DNA of 16,204 nt. Origin: an uncultured Coriobacteriales bacterium (GTDB lineage: Bacteria > Actinomycetota > Coriobacteriia > Coriobacteriales > UMGS124). Shown here in pieces: positions 14,760 through 16,204 of the stretch. Both the position numbers and the translations under genes were made by a program. The DNA lies in contig CAIFEU010000026.1 of assembly GCA_903789505.1 (NCBI GenBank), positions 5,097 through 21,300 on the forward strand, given 5' to 3'. The notes under the pieces are model-generated. The model saw only the letters and a program-made list of their open reading frames with translations, did no database searches and was not told where the DNA came from. The number at the start of each line of letters is the position of its first letter. The first letter of the stretch is position 1.

Positions 14760-14951
14760 CTACTCGTCCTCGACGATCTCGAGGATGGCGCCGGAGGGGC
14801 AGGCGTCGACGCAGGAGCCGCAGGCGATGCAGGAGTCCTCGTCAACGACGGTTGCGACCTCGTCCTCAATCTCGATGACGCCCATGGGGCAGGCATCAAC
14901 GCAGGAGCCGCAGGCAGTGCACTCGTCAGTGTCGATATCGGGACGCGACAT
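14760..14951 (-). CDS. 2[4Fe-4S] ferredoxin
   Basis: Small acidic soluble electron carrier of 63 residues, clostridial type. Two near-identical cluster motifs are visible: CTACGSCVDACP (Cys11, 14, 17, 21) and CIACGSCVDACP (Cys41, 44, 47, 51), each followed by a hydrophobic strand and acidic residues. It would pass low-potential electrons, for example for pyruvate:ferredoxin oxidoreductase or hydrogenase; the partner is not shown by the context. The ATG at 14951 follows GAGGAG. The same frame is open upstream to 15146, but that extension is basic, not ferredoxin-like and lacks a ribosome-binding site. A promoter about 110 bp upstream and a terminator downstream suggest a single-gene transcript. 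Confidence 0.95.
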   Translation of the reverse strand: MSRPDIDTDECTACGSCVDACPMGVIEIEDEVATVVDEDSCIACGSCVDACPSGAILEIVEDE

Positions 14952-15067
14952 GGTGATCTCCTCACTTTTGGCCGCGAACGGCCACTCTCCGTTTTCTCCT
15001 CCCTGGGGCCGCGTGCGTCGCGACGCGTCCGGGATACGTGCCGGTCGCCTGGCCGCAGGATGACGAT

Positions 15068-15095
15068 AAAGTAGCATTATTCGCGTGGCGTGCAA
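15068..15095 (-). promoter_or_regulatory. promoter of the ferredoxin gene
   Basis: On the minus strand TTGCAC (15095-15090), 16 bases, TACTTT (15073-15068), in a locally AT-richer stretch, about 115 bases before the ATG at 14951. Confidence 0.5.
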
Positions 15096-15331
15096 GTACT
15101 GAACGCGAAAACGGACGGGAAGATGGGCGAACGACCATCCGGCCACGGTTTGTCCACGACGCTCCCTCTCCGGGCGCCCCGCGGACGACTTCGCATCGCC
15201 GCCCGACGGTTGTGTCGCTTCGTCATAACCCGCCCGAACGCGCCTTTTGCGGGCTCCCGCACGGTGCCCAGAGTGCTAGATAGGGCACATCGTTGCAGGT
15301 AGAGCGGCCATATGCTCCGCAAGATAAAAAA

Positions 15332-15364
15332 CTTTATACATAGAGACTTAGATTTTGTATAAAG
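15332..15364. repeat. 9-bp inverted repeat upstream of dnaK
   Basis: CTTTATACA (15332-15340), 15 bases, TGTATAAAG (15356-15364): perfect arms in an AT-rich island. It overlaps possible dnaK promoter boxes, so it may be an operator. It does not match the CIRCE or HAIR sequences as I know them. Confidence 0.6.
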
Positions 15365-15384
15365 CCCGCGCGAGGTGGTAATAA
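15355..15384 (+). promoter_or_regulatory. possible dnaK promoter
   Basis: TTGTAT (15355-15360), 18 bases, TAATAA (15379-15384). The alternative is TTATAC (15334-15339) with TATAAA (15358-15363), also 18 bp apart, inside the inverted repeat. Either leaves a leader of more than 100 bases before dnaK. Confidence 0.4.
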
Positions 15385-15501
15385 GGTGTGTCAGACAAAA
15401 ACGAGCGACTGAGCCAAAGGCGCCGCAAGGGCGCGCCCCCACGCTCGGCGGCGTCGCGGTCTAAGACGCACGCGGCTCGGCCATGAAAGGAAGGTACGCA
15501 T

Positions 15502-16204
<703 letters not shown>

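Larger units (their letters stand above)
14952..15501. other. divergent intergenic region, ferredoxin gene / dnaK
   Basis: 550 bp hold the leftward ferredoxin promoter (15068-15095) and the rightward dnaK control region (15332-15384). The stretch 15100-15300 has no convincing gene. It includes GAGTGCTAG (15271-15279), resembling one half of a CIRCE element without its partner, and GTGCCC/GGGCAC arms around it (15264-15269 and 15283-15288). No tRNA or recognisable ncRNA was seen. Confidence 0.5.

Noticed and set aside
15271..15279. CIRCE element upstream of dnaK
   Set aside because: Only the right half (GAGTGCTAG) is present; the position of the left half is GC-rich and does not match.

Overview
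The window is very GC-rich, with long antisense open frames caused by the base composition. It looks like a chromosomal segment from an anaerobic high-GC actinomycetote, most likely a member of the Coriobacteriia (Olsenella/Atopobiaceae-like). I infer this from the gene content: a Gram-positive NrfA carrying an FMN-binding domain, a PF06541 membrane protein, a clostridial-type ferredoxin and a selenocysteine gene. No rRNA, tRNA, CRISPR array, insertion sequence or phage gene was seen.

Layout. 66-4615 (minus strand): an iron-type alcohol dehydrogenase overlaps a guanine deaminase by 4 bases, and an NCS2 purine permease follows. Together the last two would import and deaminate purines. 4747-6003: a MarR-family regulator with an Arg/Gly-rich tail has its own terminator and a promoter carrying a cluster of GGTACC-centred operator copies; one copy lies in a possible divergent promoter. 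6318-9505 (plus strand): a Cof-type HAD phosphatase, a class I/II aminotransferase and an unrecognised protein. 9616-10533 (minus): a PF06541 membrane protein. 10994-12910 (plus): an exported pentaheme nitrite reductase NrfA joined by a Ser/Ala linker to a C-terminal FMN-binding domain. 13260-13580 (plus): a small gene interrupted by an in-frame UGA that I read as selenocysteine. 13841-14506 (plus): an unrecognised protein. 14760-14951 (minus): a 2[4Fe-4S] ferredoxin. 15502 to the end (plus): the first third of dnaK.

The most notable item is the selenoprotein. A start with a ribosome-binding site at 13260 runs to TGA at 13356, and the same frame continues as coherent protein to 13580. A perfect 6-bp hairpin with loop AGGTT begins 10 nt after the TGA, close to the geometry of the E. 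coli fdhF SECIS. Ordinary gene calling would report a 32-residue fragment, an unrelated 64-residue ORF, or nothing. The second is the NrfA-FMN fusion, which has no NrfH partner in the window. The third is the MarR operator cluster, which overlaps the -35/-10 spacer and start site of its own gene.
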